From positions 1 to 64,000 of the forward strand of contig NCSJ02000117.1 in assembly GCA_002812745.2 (NCBI GenBank): a DNA stretch of 64,000 bases. The letters run 5' to 3'. The position numbers and the translations under genes were made by a program. Under the pieces are notes generated by a model. It saw only the letters and a list, made by a program, of their open reading frames with translations, did not search any database and had not been told where the DNA came from. Shown here piece after piece: positions 9,882 through 22,923 of the stretch (positions within the stretch are counted from its first letter, which is position 1; the number at the start of each line of letters is the position of its first letter). The stretch is from Scytalidium lignicola. Lineage: Eukaryota > Ascomycota > Leotiomycetes.

Positions 9882-12800
9882 CTAGACTAGGCCATAAACG
9901 TTCAGTAGTGATGATCCACCACAGTATTCCTTATTATTGCCCTTGCACAACATGTTACAACTCGAGTCGGAGACCTTAACGGCAGTTGAGGGTAGCGAAG
10001 CTCCGCAATAACATTCCTGAGAGTATTCTACACCGGCAAAGGCTCCCGCCGATCCCTTAGTTTGACAGAATGCCACGCAGTTCTCTACGGTCATGTTGGC
10101 TGTATCAGTGTACGAGCCTCCTGGGAGGAGACGATTCGACATTTCTTTGTAGCAACCCTCGTAGCTGTATCCGCTTACATTCTGTGGGTTTCCTGGTGGG
10201 AGATATAGTGTGTTGTTAAAGACGCTGATAGCATTGGATCCACCGCAAATCTCATTGCTGTTTCCCGTGCATGCCTTGTTGCAGCTAACTGCTGTGGAGC
10301 CTACAGCTGAACCGGCAGCAAGGCTGTCGCCGCAGTAGCACTGACTTGCATACTCAAGTCCTGCCATGCCATAATTGTGTTGTGAGCAGTAGGCCGAACA
10401 TGTTTCAATTGTCATAGTAGAGTTCGAGACAGAAGATCCACGTAGAGCTCGCCCACTAATCTCATTGGCACAGCCAAGGTACTCCAATCCATTGATTATC
10501 TGCCCAACTTTTGGCGTCCCTGTGAAGGATGGAATAGCGCTAGAAGTTGTAGTGGTGGATGACACAGAACTGCTTGGAACAGTGACTGTACTTAGGGTTG
10601 ACAATACAGTAGTGGTAGACGTGGTAGTTGGTTTAGTAGTAGTCGTCGAAGTTGTTGTTGTCGTAGTTGTAGTCGGTACAGTCGTAGTCGTTGAAGTGGT
10701 CGTCGTTGTTGTAGTCGTCGTTGTGGTTGTAGTTGGAACAGTAGTTGTTGTAGTTGGAACAGTAGTTGTTATAGTTGGAACAGTAGTTGTTGTAGTTGGA
10801 ACAGTCGTCGTCGTAGTTGTAGTTGGAACTGTAGTAGTAGTTGTAGTAGTTGGAACTGTCGTCGTTGTTGTAGTAGTAGTTGGGACTGTAGTTGTAGTGG
10901 TTGTCGTACTTGTGGTAGTCGGAACAGTCGTTGTGGTTGTCGTACTAGTGGTTGTCGTACTAGTGGTTGTCGTTGTAGTTGGGACGCTTGTGGTTGTAGT
11001 AGTTGGGATAGGAGTAGTTGTGGTAGTCGCTGTAGTAGTTGTCGGCGATGGAGTGGTAGTTTCAGTTGTCGAGCCTGTGAAGTCTGATGCAGAAGTTGTT
11101 GTGCTTTCACTGCTTGTTGACACCGTCGATGTCGTAGATTCCGAAGCAGGTGTGGTCGTAGTTGACGAGCTTGTGACATCTGTTGTGGTTGTACTTGCCA
11201 CCGACAACTCCGTAGTCGTAGTCGTCGTAGTCGGGACTATCGCAGTTGTGGTTGTTGTTGTTGGACTTAGACTAGCATCAGTGGAAGTGGTAACTGACGT
11301 GGAAAGAGCAGTAGTCGAGGTAGGAGAGGTCGTTGTTGTAGTGGTAGTGGTTGTGGTTGTGGTAGTGGTGGTGGTGGTAGTAGTAGTTGTCGTATTAGAA
11401 GCTGGAGACAGCTTATACATCTCCAATCTATTACCAGCGCCACAATATTCGAATTGATCTCCAAGGCAAATAAAGTTGCAGTCAGTGAGAGCAGCTAAGA
11501 CTGAGCCGGTATTGATCACATTTCCACAATAACCTAGTTCTATAGTGAGTACTGATATTTCAAGCTAGATTATGAAGAGGAAAACTTACATTCTCCACCG
11601 TATTCGACACCGAAGTATGTAAAGCTTGACTTGAAACAATACGCTTCACATTCCTCAATTGTCATAGCCGTGTAATCATAAAATGGTGTTCCCCCATTCA
11701 ATGCTCGAATACCGGTGCCTTCAGTGTAGCAGCCCTGGAATGCATAGGGACCGACAGTTGGCTTGTGCTGAAGTGTGGCGGTTGCAGTTGAAGTGGTAGT
11801 GGTAGCAGTGGTAGTAGTGGTGGTAGTGGTAGTGCTTGTTGTTGGAGCTATACTTCCACTAACAGAAGTTCTGTTTGTAGTAGGAGAAGCAGAAATAAAA
11901 GTAGTTGTAGTTGTAGTTGTGGTGGTAGGTATTGATCCATTCGAAAGCTTGTACATCTCTAATCTGTTACCAGCACCACAATATTCAAGCTGATTGCCGG
12001 GGCAGGCAAAGCTGCAATCAGTGGCAGAAGCCAAGACTGAACCAGTATTGATTACGTTGCCACAGTAGCCTAGTTCTCCAGTTAGCTGTGGGCATTTCAC
12101 TTAGGAGATTGGATCTAAAAGAGCTTACATTCTCCGCCATATTCAACACCGAAGTAAATAAAGCTTGACTTGAAACAATACGCTTCACATTCCTCCAAAG
12201 TCATAGCCGTGTAATCATAGAAGGGAGTTCCTCCACTGAGCGCTCGAACACCAGTACCTTCTGTATAACATCCCAGGTAAGAGTATGGTCCAATCTGCTG
12301 TTTAATGCCCAAGGTCCCAGTGGGTGCAGCTGAGGTTGTCGTCGTTGTTGTTGGCAAACCTGAAACAGGAGTTGTGATAGATCCTGTTCCTGTCGAAGCA
12401 GCGGAAGCAGAAGTTGAGGTACTCGAGGCGATACTAATAGTGCCAGTGCTCGACCCGTTTACGCCGAGTTCGTACATATTGAGCCTGCTTGGTCCTACGA
12501 AGAAGTTAGAAATTATACTCAAAGGTTCTAGTTTCTCTCAATAGACTCACCTCCGCAATACTCCTTCTGGTTGCCAGTGCAGATCATGCTACATCCGCTG
12601 ACACTTGGAGTAGAGTCAGACTGAAGAACAGAGCCGGTGCCGATAGTGTTCCCGCAATAGCATCTTCAAATGTGTTAGTTCCATATAATCAAATACCAAA
12701 ACAATCACAAGCTACTCACTGGTTAGAATATTCCACTCCAAAGTACTTGAATCCAGCACATGCAGTTCCGCAAAGCTCGACGGTAAAGCCGCTAGCTGGA

Positions 12801-15800
12801 GCTGGAGGAGAAAGTCCTGCGAGCGCACGACCGTTGGTACCTTCACTGTAGCACCCAATATAGCCGAAGTCACCAGCTTGCTTGACGGTTTGGGGTCCAT
12901 AGAGGGCGGGATCTGTTCCTGCGACGTACTTCGTAGGATCATAGTATACTGAGAGATAGCCGGTGCCACCACAACGGTCATTACCGTCACCAGGACAAGC
13001 CATGTTGCAGAATTCTTCACCTAAATCTTGGCCAGCGAGGGGAGGGGGTGTGTTTCCACAATAACATTCATCTCCAAACTCCGTTCCAGCAAAGGCGTAC
13101 TGGCCAGCGGCATAACATGCATTTTGACAGTTGTTATTGGAACTGTTCTGGTTGGGGGAATACGGCTCATTAGTAAACAGTCGAGGACCATTGGTAGATT
13201 CTTGCCAACAGCCTAAGAATTGATAGATTGGGTCTCCGGTCGTAGCATTGACGGGACCGACCTGGTGGTCCACGATAGTTGCCTCAATCAAGATGACATG
13301 AACACCAAAATTAAGATCATCTGTATTCAGTGTCCACGTATTGTTGATAACTTGATTTGGCACGTTGTAATCCTCAGTGTTTACGACCATCAACACTGTA
13401 CCAGTCGCACATTGGTTGACGGGGATCTGCTGCGATTCATGCAATTCAGTTGGGTCACTGATATGGAATACTCCATTAGGAGGCTTGCTCTTGGTAATCT
13501 CCAACGAGGAGCCACCACTGTTGCAAATTTGTATTACAAGAGATGCAGAGCTGCCAGGGGTGACATTGCCGAAATCCATAACCACATTATCTGGAGGAAG
13601 CCATCCGCCTTTACCATCACTGATTGTTAAAGTCGCTATTGGTGGAGGAGATGCAATTGCTTCCAGAATAATATGGCTGACACCACCATCAGACCAAATC
13701 ATAAGAATCGAACCGTACGAACCAACACCGTTGATGGGATTGTATGTGGCATCAATATCCATCACCTTGTTTGCGGCGACAGTTGATCCAACAGCTGGAA
13801 GACCGGTAGCAGCGAAGCCAACCCCCAGATCCCATACACCATTAGCATCTTGGGTGGCATTGATGAATACTGGATCCTCTGCAAGAGTGCCGTTTGTATA
13901 GGCGTACCCAGTAATGGTCATCGGGGATAATCCTTCATTGGCAATCGTGAAGATATCGGTGATCGTTGCGACAGTTGTTCCATTAATAATGATGACACTC
14001 CCAAAATCCAGCGTCGCCGGGGATAATGCTAGGAAAGGCTCATCAGAAACCTCGGTACCCGTTAAGCTGACAGGGAACTCGTCCGTATAACCTGCGACTG
14101 AATTCGTGGTACTAATGGTGAGTGGAGTGCTTTTAAATCCCGGACTTACATTTGGAGAAGAAGCGTTTACGGCATTGGCGGCATCTTCCTCAGTCAGATC
14201 CCATGTAACTGGGATTGTGAACACTTGTCCCTTGGCAACGGCTCCTTGAGGCAAGCTGGAGTTGCTTACTATGAATGTGTCGGCTCCAGTGGTGACTCCA
14301 TTGATGGTAGCCATGGGGATGTTAGCCGTGCAAGTCACTGTTTCGGTGGCTTTTGATCCCAGAGCAACGGTGCCAAAGTCAACTGGCGACGTACAATTCA
14401 TAGGAAGGTTGACCGGGGCTCCAAGACAGTATAGAATTCCGTTTGAATCAGTCATATAGACTGTTCCATCACCAAAAGCGGGTCGCTGGAACTTGTTGGC
14501 ACCTCCAAGCTGAGGCAGCTTAATGGACGTCATTTGTCCTCCATTGGGTACGGCATACCAAGCACGGAGACCGGCATCAGGGTCTGTCATCCAAAGAATT
14601 GCAGTTCCAGGCCGGCCATTCAAACTTGTTATAGTAGGAATACCTACACCAACACGTCCAGCAGACGTCTCGGGAGTCTGCGCAACCTGGGACAGCTGAG
14701 GAATGCCAGTGTCGGTGAAGCCCAACTTGTAAACATATGTGGGAAATCCAACTGGAGTAAGATAAAAGTAGCCTCCTTCGCCAGGATACGATCCTCCAGC
14801 TCCAAAGACCGACTCGCTTGTAACAATGGTTTGGATGATATTATCCGTCTGGCCAGGACCAAGTTTATATCCACCAAGGTTATTGGCATTCAAGATGTAA
14901 ACTTTTCCGTTCTTCCCAGCCGTGACGGCCATCTTGTCGACTCCAGTACCGTTAAAGACTGTGGGATCTAACAGGACAAAGCCTCCAGAACCGAAATCCT
15001 GATCACCTCCATCCATATTCTCATAGTCATAGGGCTGGAAATAGTCCGAGACAGATATGGCACCGTTTTCATCCAGGCCAAAATTTACCGCCGCTTCTCC
15101 CAAAGTCTTGAGGCCGCTAGAACCGGCAGCCGGAGTGCCAGCATTCTCATGTCCCTCTCCATTACCGGTCACAGCGAAGAGACGGCTTCCATCTGAGGCA
15201 AGACCCATGCCACACATCCAAATACCGCCCTCACCACCGCCACCGTCTTGAAGAATGTTATTTGTCTGGGCAGCCAACGGACCACTTTCCATAGCAAAGT
15301 GGGCTACAACTTCCTGCTTAGCAACATCGACACCAATGATCAGGCCAGTGTAGTTGAAAAGATCGCAATGAGCACCGAAGGCACCATATACCACGCTTCC
15401 AATTTGAGTGAGAGATGGCCGTTGTAAGACCACGCCGCCAATAAAATATTTCGCAGGCGCATTGTCAGCAGGTCGGCCATCCATTAGCATCGGCGTAAAT
15501 GCATCCTCCAAGGTATTCACGTTGACCCCATGGAAATAGTAAACGCCATTTTGGGTTCCAGTATTACCAGCAATACGATAGTTAGGGATATAAGTCTTTG
15601 AAAAGAAATAAGCAATGTCAGTCTCCGGGTCAATCGTAGGTGTACCAATGATTCCAATATAGTTGGGGACATCTATGAAAGCGTTAGCTTCTAGCTGCCA
15701 ATCCCTGTGCAGAAACCAACTTATATACCTGTGCAGCCAATGTCTGACTGGAGGAAAGGTGTATGAACTTGTCGTTGATTGATTATAGTCCCATTTAGTG

Positions 15801-16095
15801 CATCCAAAGTCCGAATCCAGTTTTGATTCGAGGCCAAAAACAAGAGCTGGCGTCCTCCGGCGAGTGGTGTATAGGTCAATGGCTTCGCATAGAACTGTTC
15901 CAAGCTGTTAAACGGCACCTTCCATAACTGCCCAAAGCCCGCACTGTCCACGATATTCGGGTCCATATTATGGTTCGGCAAGTAGCCGGACTGCTCGACG
16001 TCGGCATCTCTGTATTCATCGGTAGGGGCAACTCCAACTGCTTGTTGAACGAGTGTGGTTGCCGCAAAGGCAAATGCGGTTATTGAGAACCGCAT
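9882..16095 (-). CDS. Secreted 1976-aa protein: propeller-like half plus six WSC domains and a Thr-rich tract
   Basis: Six exons: 16095-15729, 15672-12720, 12663-12551, 12494-12129, 12069-11590, 11533-9882; introns are 56-59 nt. Residues 1-22 form a signal peptide. Residues about 30-550 resemble a PQQ/quinoprotein-like beta-propeller (recurring GKVYILNANN, DGTVYMTDSNGILYC). Residues about 555-935 look like repeated Ig-like modules with the DFG(S/N/T)V pattern of the ASPM/SPD-2/Hydin type. Then come WSC domains: two before about 1150, one at about 1195-1305, one at about 1355-1465, a mucin-like Thr tract (about 1473-1760), and two more up to the C-terminus. WSC domains bind carbohydrate or act in wall sensing. 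There is no C-terminal transmembrane helix or obvious GPI signal, so I infer an extracellular or wall-attached protein rather than a Wsc1-type sensor. Catalysis by the propeller is unproven. Confidence 0.85.
10532..11395 (-). repeat. Threonine-codon minisatellite inside the WSC gene
   Basis: About 287 codons dominated by ACN threonine codons, with a recurring unit of V-P followed by five to eight Thr in the central part (about 10680-10930). On the plus strand it reads as GTN repeats. Such tracts are O-glycosylated stalks in secreted fungal proteins and commonly change length between strains. It separates WSC domain 4 from domains 5 and 6. Confidence 0.9.
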
Positions 16096-19000
16096 AATGA
16101 GCGTGAGTGACAGTGACAGCTGAGTGAGTCGGTCCTAACGAGAGGAAGCGGAAGAAAAGTCCCCCGGAGGATATAAGTATCGATGCAGCCGCAAACCACG
16201 TTTTTGTCGCTACTGCTAGCTAGCTAGCTACAGTATCTAGCTATCGAAACCATGACCAACCCGAGAGAGGCGCTTCCTCTAGCAGGCGCGGTGCAGTGCG
16301 TGGGTTGCTTGGCTGCATGGTAGACACAGGGTGTTGCGGCTCTACTGTACTGTGTCTCTCAGCATCCGGGACCGTGGCTGTTCCCTCATGGGAAAGCTTG
16401 TTGCGGGGCTTCCAAATGTCAAGCTGGATCTGAGCCAATGCAATCACCACGAAGCCAGGCGGGAAGATACCCAGCATAGCTAGCCATAGCCAGCGCCCGA
16501 TCATGAGCAGAGACGGGCTGAGCCTTGATTGACGCTCAGATGAAATCGATAAAAGAGGCATGGTCTCGCCTCAGATGCCAACTGATTTCTGCACAGGTCG
16601 AATGGAGAACGACACTGGTAGAATCAGGGGGAGTTGTTTGTCAAATCCAACCTATCGCTACCGTGGTAATGGGCACTTGGATGGCACTGCTAGCACTAAC
16701 CAGGCAGGTCTGGGCACTATCGAATTCGAGCATGGCCAGCTAATTTAGCCCGGGGGGGGATGTGGGCTACGGGCAAGAAAAGAAAAGAGGAGTACACTTC
16801 GTAAGGTTAAGAGGAAGACTCGTTCCTTCCGTTCCCTCCTATGCGCACGATGAGCGATAGCCGAAGTCCATTGGTCTTGGGCTGTGGAGAAGCACCACGC
16901 GATGATGGCGATGACGCTCGTCGTCCCAAGTTGCCCGTTGCAGGGAGAATACTCCGTACACAGCACATTAATACAGTGCACAGTAATGGCCCTCTCGCGG
17001 TTTGCGGATGACTGGAGCGGAAAGGAAGAAGCAGGATCCAGGGGTAAAATGGGAAAAGAGACGAACAACCGCACCCCCCTGCGCGATCGGATGCAGGGAT
17101 TTCAGGGACGGCCTTGGCGTCCGTCCAGACTCCTCTCACTCTTTTGTTTCTTGCTCGATCGTGTCATCCACGGCCGCTCACTATTGGGAGATGGTGGCAC
17201 CGCATTTCGATAGCGCTCAACCGCATTGTGCAAATGTGCATTGTGCTGGTGATGGTGGGAGACATCGAGCTGACATTGGCCCTCTTGGGTACTAGTTCTT
17301 CATCTTCCAACAATACGCATTATGAATAGGATCGAACAATAATCCACACGCGACTGCCACACCACAACAAAACAACAACCACACAAAATTATTATTACAG
17401 AACTGTACGGGTGTGTGTGCCAGTCTGTCCGATTCCCGTGCCCGGCGGTACCCAGGTACGTAAGTACCGTAGCGTGCAGCAGCGCATCAGACGCCATGCC
17501 GCCCTTGACGCAGGCACCACTCCTGGGCCAAAATTATCTTCATGCCTCCTTCCTTCTCACCCAATGAGCATGGCCAATCGCCAGCCCGTGGCGTGTTTGA
17601 TTGAGACAATGGCCATTGCAGAGAACTAGCGCAAGGATCTATCGACTCTCGGATTCACAAAAGCAGCGCGTGCTGGCGGGAAAATTCCAATGAAACCGAC
17701 CTTCAAGAAAGAAAAAAAAAGTCGTACCACAGTAAGGAGTACGTATACAGACACCAACTCCCACGTTTTTTTAGTAAGGTCCAATTCTTTTGTAGTGTGC
17801 TGACATAAAATACTCGGTATATGCACGGCACGGCGAAAGCAAAACGCCGGAAATCAGGCCGACCGAGCCCTAATACAGTACTGTATGTGCGGGGTTTGCT
17901 GTAGCGTTGACTGGAAGAAATTTTTGAGAATCAAGGGTTCAAGTCGCGGGGGAAGGAGTGCTCACAGAAAAATATCTAGCATCTACCTTATGATATGTAC
18001 ATAAAAATGCTGTCAAATTCTGCGAAGGATCGTGTCAGTCTCTTTCTGGGGGGAATTGCTGCTACCTCGGTGTCTTGCCAAGTGCCAACGAAAGTCTCAG
18101 CATTCCCCAGCCAAGACGAGCAAGCTTCGCGGATCTCAACAATTGAATTCCAGCCTCGGGCGCTTCCAGACTGGCAAAGCTTGTTCAGATGAGAGAAAAT
18201 GACAACCTCACGTTCGAGGAAACCGATATCCAACAACGTGGCTCCGATATCTTTGACAGCCCATTTATCATCTCGGACCAATCTGGATGGGTTTGCCGCC
18301 GCAGATCTGACAAGATAGGCAATTCCTGTGTCCCTTTCCGGGGCGTTTCAGAGCGTCTTTGGCCCAAAACTGACGATGGTGGGTCTCAGCCACAAAGCTT
18401 GACTTCCCAAGGACAGGCTCTGCCATCTCCTCTTATCACGCTGTGGGTCCAAATCAATATTGGGAAGATGCAAAGGCTTTCCAAAATCCAGCTGAGGCAG
18501 TTTCAGCCGTACGTACTGTGTACGGCGGTAGCTCTCTTTGCTTCTTGGCAATAATACAATAGCGCACTGCTAATACTACATATAAACAGAGGCTGTCACC
18601 AGAATAGGAAATGCATCTAGACCTAACCCGGGATACACATCGTTCTAGATTTCGAGCCTCCTGTTTTGGATTCACAAACCGTCCGTCCACAGCCACCGCT
18701 TTATCTGCCTTTCCATCCTATACGATAGTTAGATGCGTGGTCTGATATTTCTTTCCCTCTTCTGATTCTCGTGCGGTGTAACAACTATGGCGGCGCCATT
18801 GCTTCATAACGAGCGCCGGTGGAAATTAAAAAGACTCATGCTACGCCCGACTTCAGCTTGTCAAAAATAGGTTCGAAAATAGATTTTTTTTTNGTTTTTT
18901 NGTTTTGAACTACTCTTTTGTACTGTATTGTACCTGGGTTTCTGAGACATAATTACGCCTTTATCGTCTTTCGCCCGGAGTCTAGATTCGCGAGTCAGCA

Positions 19001-22000
19001 GGGATGTCAGTTCAGACTCATTCCCTTAATGAAAATCAATAATAGCTGCCTCTCACCAGCCAGCCATGCACGGCTGTCAGAAAAGTTTCCCCCTTTTTTT
19101 TNCTCTCGAATATGTTTAATGATGTATTGAAGTATTTTAGGGAACTGTAGTGCGATTTTTATTCCGTAACCGTAAGCAAAGCCTGAGGCTGTTCAAACTA
19201 CCAAGGGAGTGTCGTGATTTTCGCAACCCATCATACTGATCTCTCCTATTACTACTGCTCATTTTCTGTGATCTAAGAATATACGGTATCGGTATTTCTC
19301 CTAGAACAGTTCCAATTCTCTTACTTCATTTCCGTTATACCCCCCATCAAATTGTATCAAATTTTCGATATTCTTTTTGTCGGTTCAGTTCCACTTCTAG
19401 ATTTTCTAATTCAGAGAACAATTTACATAACTATTACTTATATCTCGATGCTCTGTTGCACAGAAATTTATTTTAGTGCAAAAAATCCCGTATCCAAATA
19501 AATAATAAAGCCTCTAAATGACTGTGTCTCCAACCTTAAGGTTTGAGTTTTCATCTCTCCATCTGGTAATACTGTCGTAGGAATATTCTATATTCTATAT
19601 CAGACGTAGCAAACTTTTCTCAAGTATAGTAGACACAAGGACTTGAATTTAGTGGCAAGATGTGGTTTCCAGCTGGCTCTTCCTGTCTGATGAATTTGGC
19701 ATCCAAATAGTTTGTTATTCACCAGTTGTTTCGTGAAGTCCTACACCCAAAGACTTGACTATTCGGTGGACGTATAAAAGTTTTGCTCAATACAGAAGTT
19801 GTAACTCCTCGATATGTTTAGTTGTTTGTAACTCAATCCGTGTGAAATTCTGTTTGGATGATTCTTTAAGATTCTATTTCTTGTTGACTGGAGATGAAGC
19901 TCACGCTTCAAGACGAAGTGCAATTCTAAAGTAATGCCTCAGTTATTATACTATTCAGTATATGGAGAAGGAGCTCACCTTTTCCTCGTCACTTCTTCAT
20001 CTGCCATCTTCATTGTAATATTCCCGTCGCCGTTCAAGGAGGTTGATTTGGTTAAACTGTATCTTGGGCACCCGTGTCTTCCAGGTAGGAAGTAGCCCCT
20101 GAAACACCGCCCTTGAAGTACCGCATATACTTCCCTTGAGAGAAGAAATCTGGAGCTCAGATCGCCGCTACCCAAGCTTAGTATTGAGCACGACTGGGAG
20201 TCGATTAATGATAGAAATAAATATGTGCTGACAATTCGATTTTTCTTGGTATTAATAAAGCTTTCAGTGTTGAGCCAAAGATCTAGTCTATCGCCCTCCG
20301 CCCTGGGAATTGAATTTTAAATAGCATGATTCGAAAAGGTGCATTTGTAGAGGAAACATTAACTGATTCAAAAGGATAATGGTAAAGATTAGATAAAATA
20401 GCCTCTGCTAGAATTGTGACCGAGAAGAGAGATTGTGTGGAACTAGAAAGGAGGGTTATACCGCCCGGGGCACATTCCAGTGCTAATACCTTTCTGCATA
20501 TCCGACTTCCTTGCACACCAGTACAGACCTTCGGTAGAACGTACTGGCGCAGTTTTTATTTGATATGATATTGAGATAGTAAGAGAAATTAGGTAAATCT
20601 TGACTGATATTCAATGTTATTATTGACGCTTTCCACTTTGGAAACAGTGCGGAAAGTGCTTTCTATCATCATCTTATATAATCATACTAATTTCATCTAT
20701 GTAAAAGCGGGTCAAACATGCTATATCTAGTATCCACATGCAGTAATATCTAAGAAGCTTATAAAAGAGTGCTAGTTGCTCTGCTGTTCGGATATTATAT
20801 TTTCTGATTTCTCTCTAAGCATTACATATGAGTTTTGAGTATAATATTTATTCCAAACCATGATTTATAAAAAGCTTGTTTGAAATATCTATGCTGTAGT
20901 AGATACCATTTCATTATCGTTTCAATCCCATGGGGATATGTTGGTACTATCTTGGTGGCAGAAACATGAAACAATTCAAATTAAATAAACTTTTAAATAA
21001 TATATACAATAACGTAAAGTAAGTTCATCTGCTCTAACAAAACTTTGGCTAAATAAACTTTTTAGAAGTCTTCTCCATCACTATCATTCTGCCATGGAAG
21101 ACAGATATTTATAGAACACGGCCCAATTTGCTGGTCCTTTATGCTAATTGAATATACTCTGGAATGTCTCCTCTCACAAGACAAAATCTGTAGAATATAT
21201 AGAATTATTCTTGACTACATAAATACTTTGATACAGATACGCTGCTGAACGAACTGTATTGTTCAGCCTCCCTTCGTTGCTCAGTTCAAACAAGACCAGT
21301 CGCTCTAGATATCTAGAGTAGATGAATATTACAACTAATACTGTAGAAACCAAGGATCTGTGATTATAGTTCGCTATGCATATACGCAAATTAAATACAA
21401 AGCTCAAAGCGAGAATAATACTGTATAGAATGGGTAGTGAAAACAGCTACTAACCCACCCGATTTCTGTTATTGGTACTGTATAATTAGATGGACTGATA
21501 AAACTAGGTTTTTCTGTTCTTATGAAGCAAAAATTACGAATCTGATAGTGGCTCTTTGTATTATAGTAGAATAATCCTATTCCAAAAGGACTAGAATCAG
21601 CCTCTTGGTATGGTTCGAGGGAAGGATTCGGATTAGGACGAATCTCTTATCGAAGTTGTGACTTGTAAGCTGGCGTGTTGAACCGGTGCCCAGCAATCCC
21701 AATGGATTGTATTAACCATGCAGTCAGTAAAACGAACTCGATCTTTGCGGTAAGGAGACCATTTCCCCTTGATCTCCTGTTCGGATGCAAAAGCATCTGG
21801 TAATCCCAAACCGACAACACTGGAAGCGGTAACTGCAATGTGATCTTTGGATGGACTACAGATTACATTTTTGAACTATGATTTCTACGTGAGAACAGAT
21901 GAGGGAAAGGCAAGAAAACGACGGAAATTAATAACTCAGCGACGAGAAGCTGAAAGTATAAGACGAGGTCAAGAATAGAATATCGCTGAAAGGGTGAGTG

Positions 22001-22923
22001 TAAAACCGTTGCAATGGAACTAGCCTGAGGCATATTCTTTTTTTGAACAAGCTAATAACTTTCATCTTGGATAAAGTGAGTGGAAGGGAGGGTGTGGTCA
22101 GGCTCGCACGGGCACAACGGTATGAAACTGGGGAAGTCCAACGCGGGTTAACCGGAAGCATGAGTTAATTATGCTGAATAGCAAAAACAACGGAAATGCA
22201 GCCGAATAGGATGGACAATATCAATAATATCAACCATTCAATACATATAATCATCATGGAGGCTAGACGACAAGGAAAAGGAGGTACTTATATTTAAAAG
22301 CACTGTATTGTTGAACCACAGGCGGAACAGTGTTGATCCAAGAGACCATTCACACGAAATCATCAGGCTATGTCCCCCACTAATCAGGCGCTTTCTTCCC
22401 CGCATCGCACGGTCGCGTGCCGCACGTGCTCCGCTCCTCCCACACGCCGCAGCCCTGATTGTGGGTGACCCTGCAGCCTGAGTGGGGCGGGGATGCACCG
22501 CCGAGAGCGCGCCCATGCTCTCAAGGTGAGGGGTACTGTGGTACTGTGCTGTACATATGACATGACCGGTTGGAAGCAGCAACTAGATGTACAGTACCAG
22601 AGTACCTTCCTCCCCCAACTTTCCCACTCGAGCCCTCCGTTATAGCCGAATTCCTCCTCCACCTGCGACAACCCACGGCTAAGGGAGAAGCTTTTCCAGC
22701 TTCTCTTTTGTTCCTGAAATGACATGAAGAAGGAGCACGCTGAACTCGCACAAAGAATTTCCAGCGTTCACCCTTCTGCGAAACACTACTTTGACTTCAA
22801 AGACACGTCTCCAGGCCACAACTACCTGGCTGGCACCGCGTCTGCTAGATGATAACCTCGCGCGTTTAAATACCGCAGACCCGGCTCGTACAGAGAATTC
22901 CGAGGGCTTGAGTAATCCTCAAG
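16096..22923. other. 6.8-kb stretch without a supported gene
   Basis: It holds the promoter of the WSC gene at the left and of the transhydrogenase at the right. Between them I see only short unrelated ORFs. The longest are at 16241-16561 (minus, 106 aa, one hydrophobic segment), 22238-22582 (minus, 114 aa) and 18189-18554 (plus, 121 aa), none recognisable. A CTAG run lies near 16209-16232. T-homopolymers with N calls lie near 18885-18905 and 19095-19103. From about 19100 to 22200 the DNA is strongly AT-rich. A long non-coding transcript or a heavily decayed element cannot be excluded. Confidence 0.45.

Noticed and set aside
10465..11457. Plus-strand ORF of 330 aa, valine-rich
   Set aside because: It is the antisense reading of the threonine tract (GTN opposite ACN) in the WSC gene, and has no signal beyond the repeat.
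16241..16561. Minus-strand ORF of 106 aa with one hydrophobic segment
   Set aside because: Unrecognised, in the upstream region of the WSC gene; composition does not distinguish it from a chance frame.
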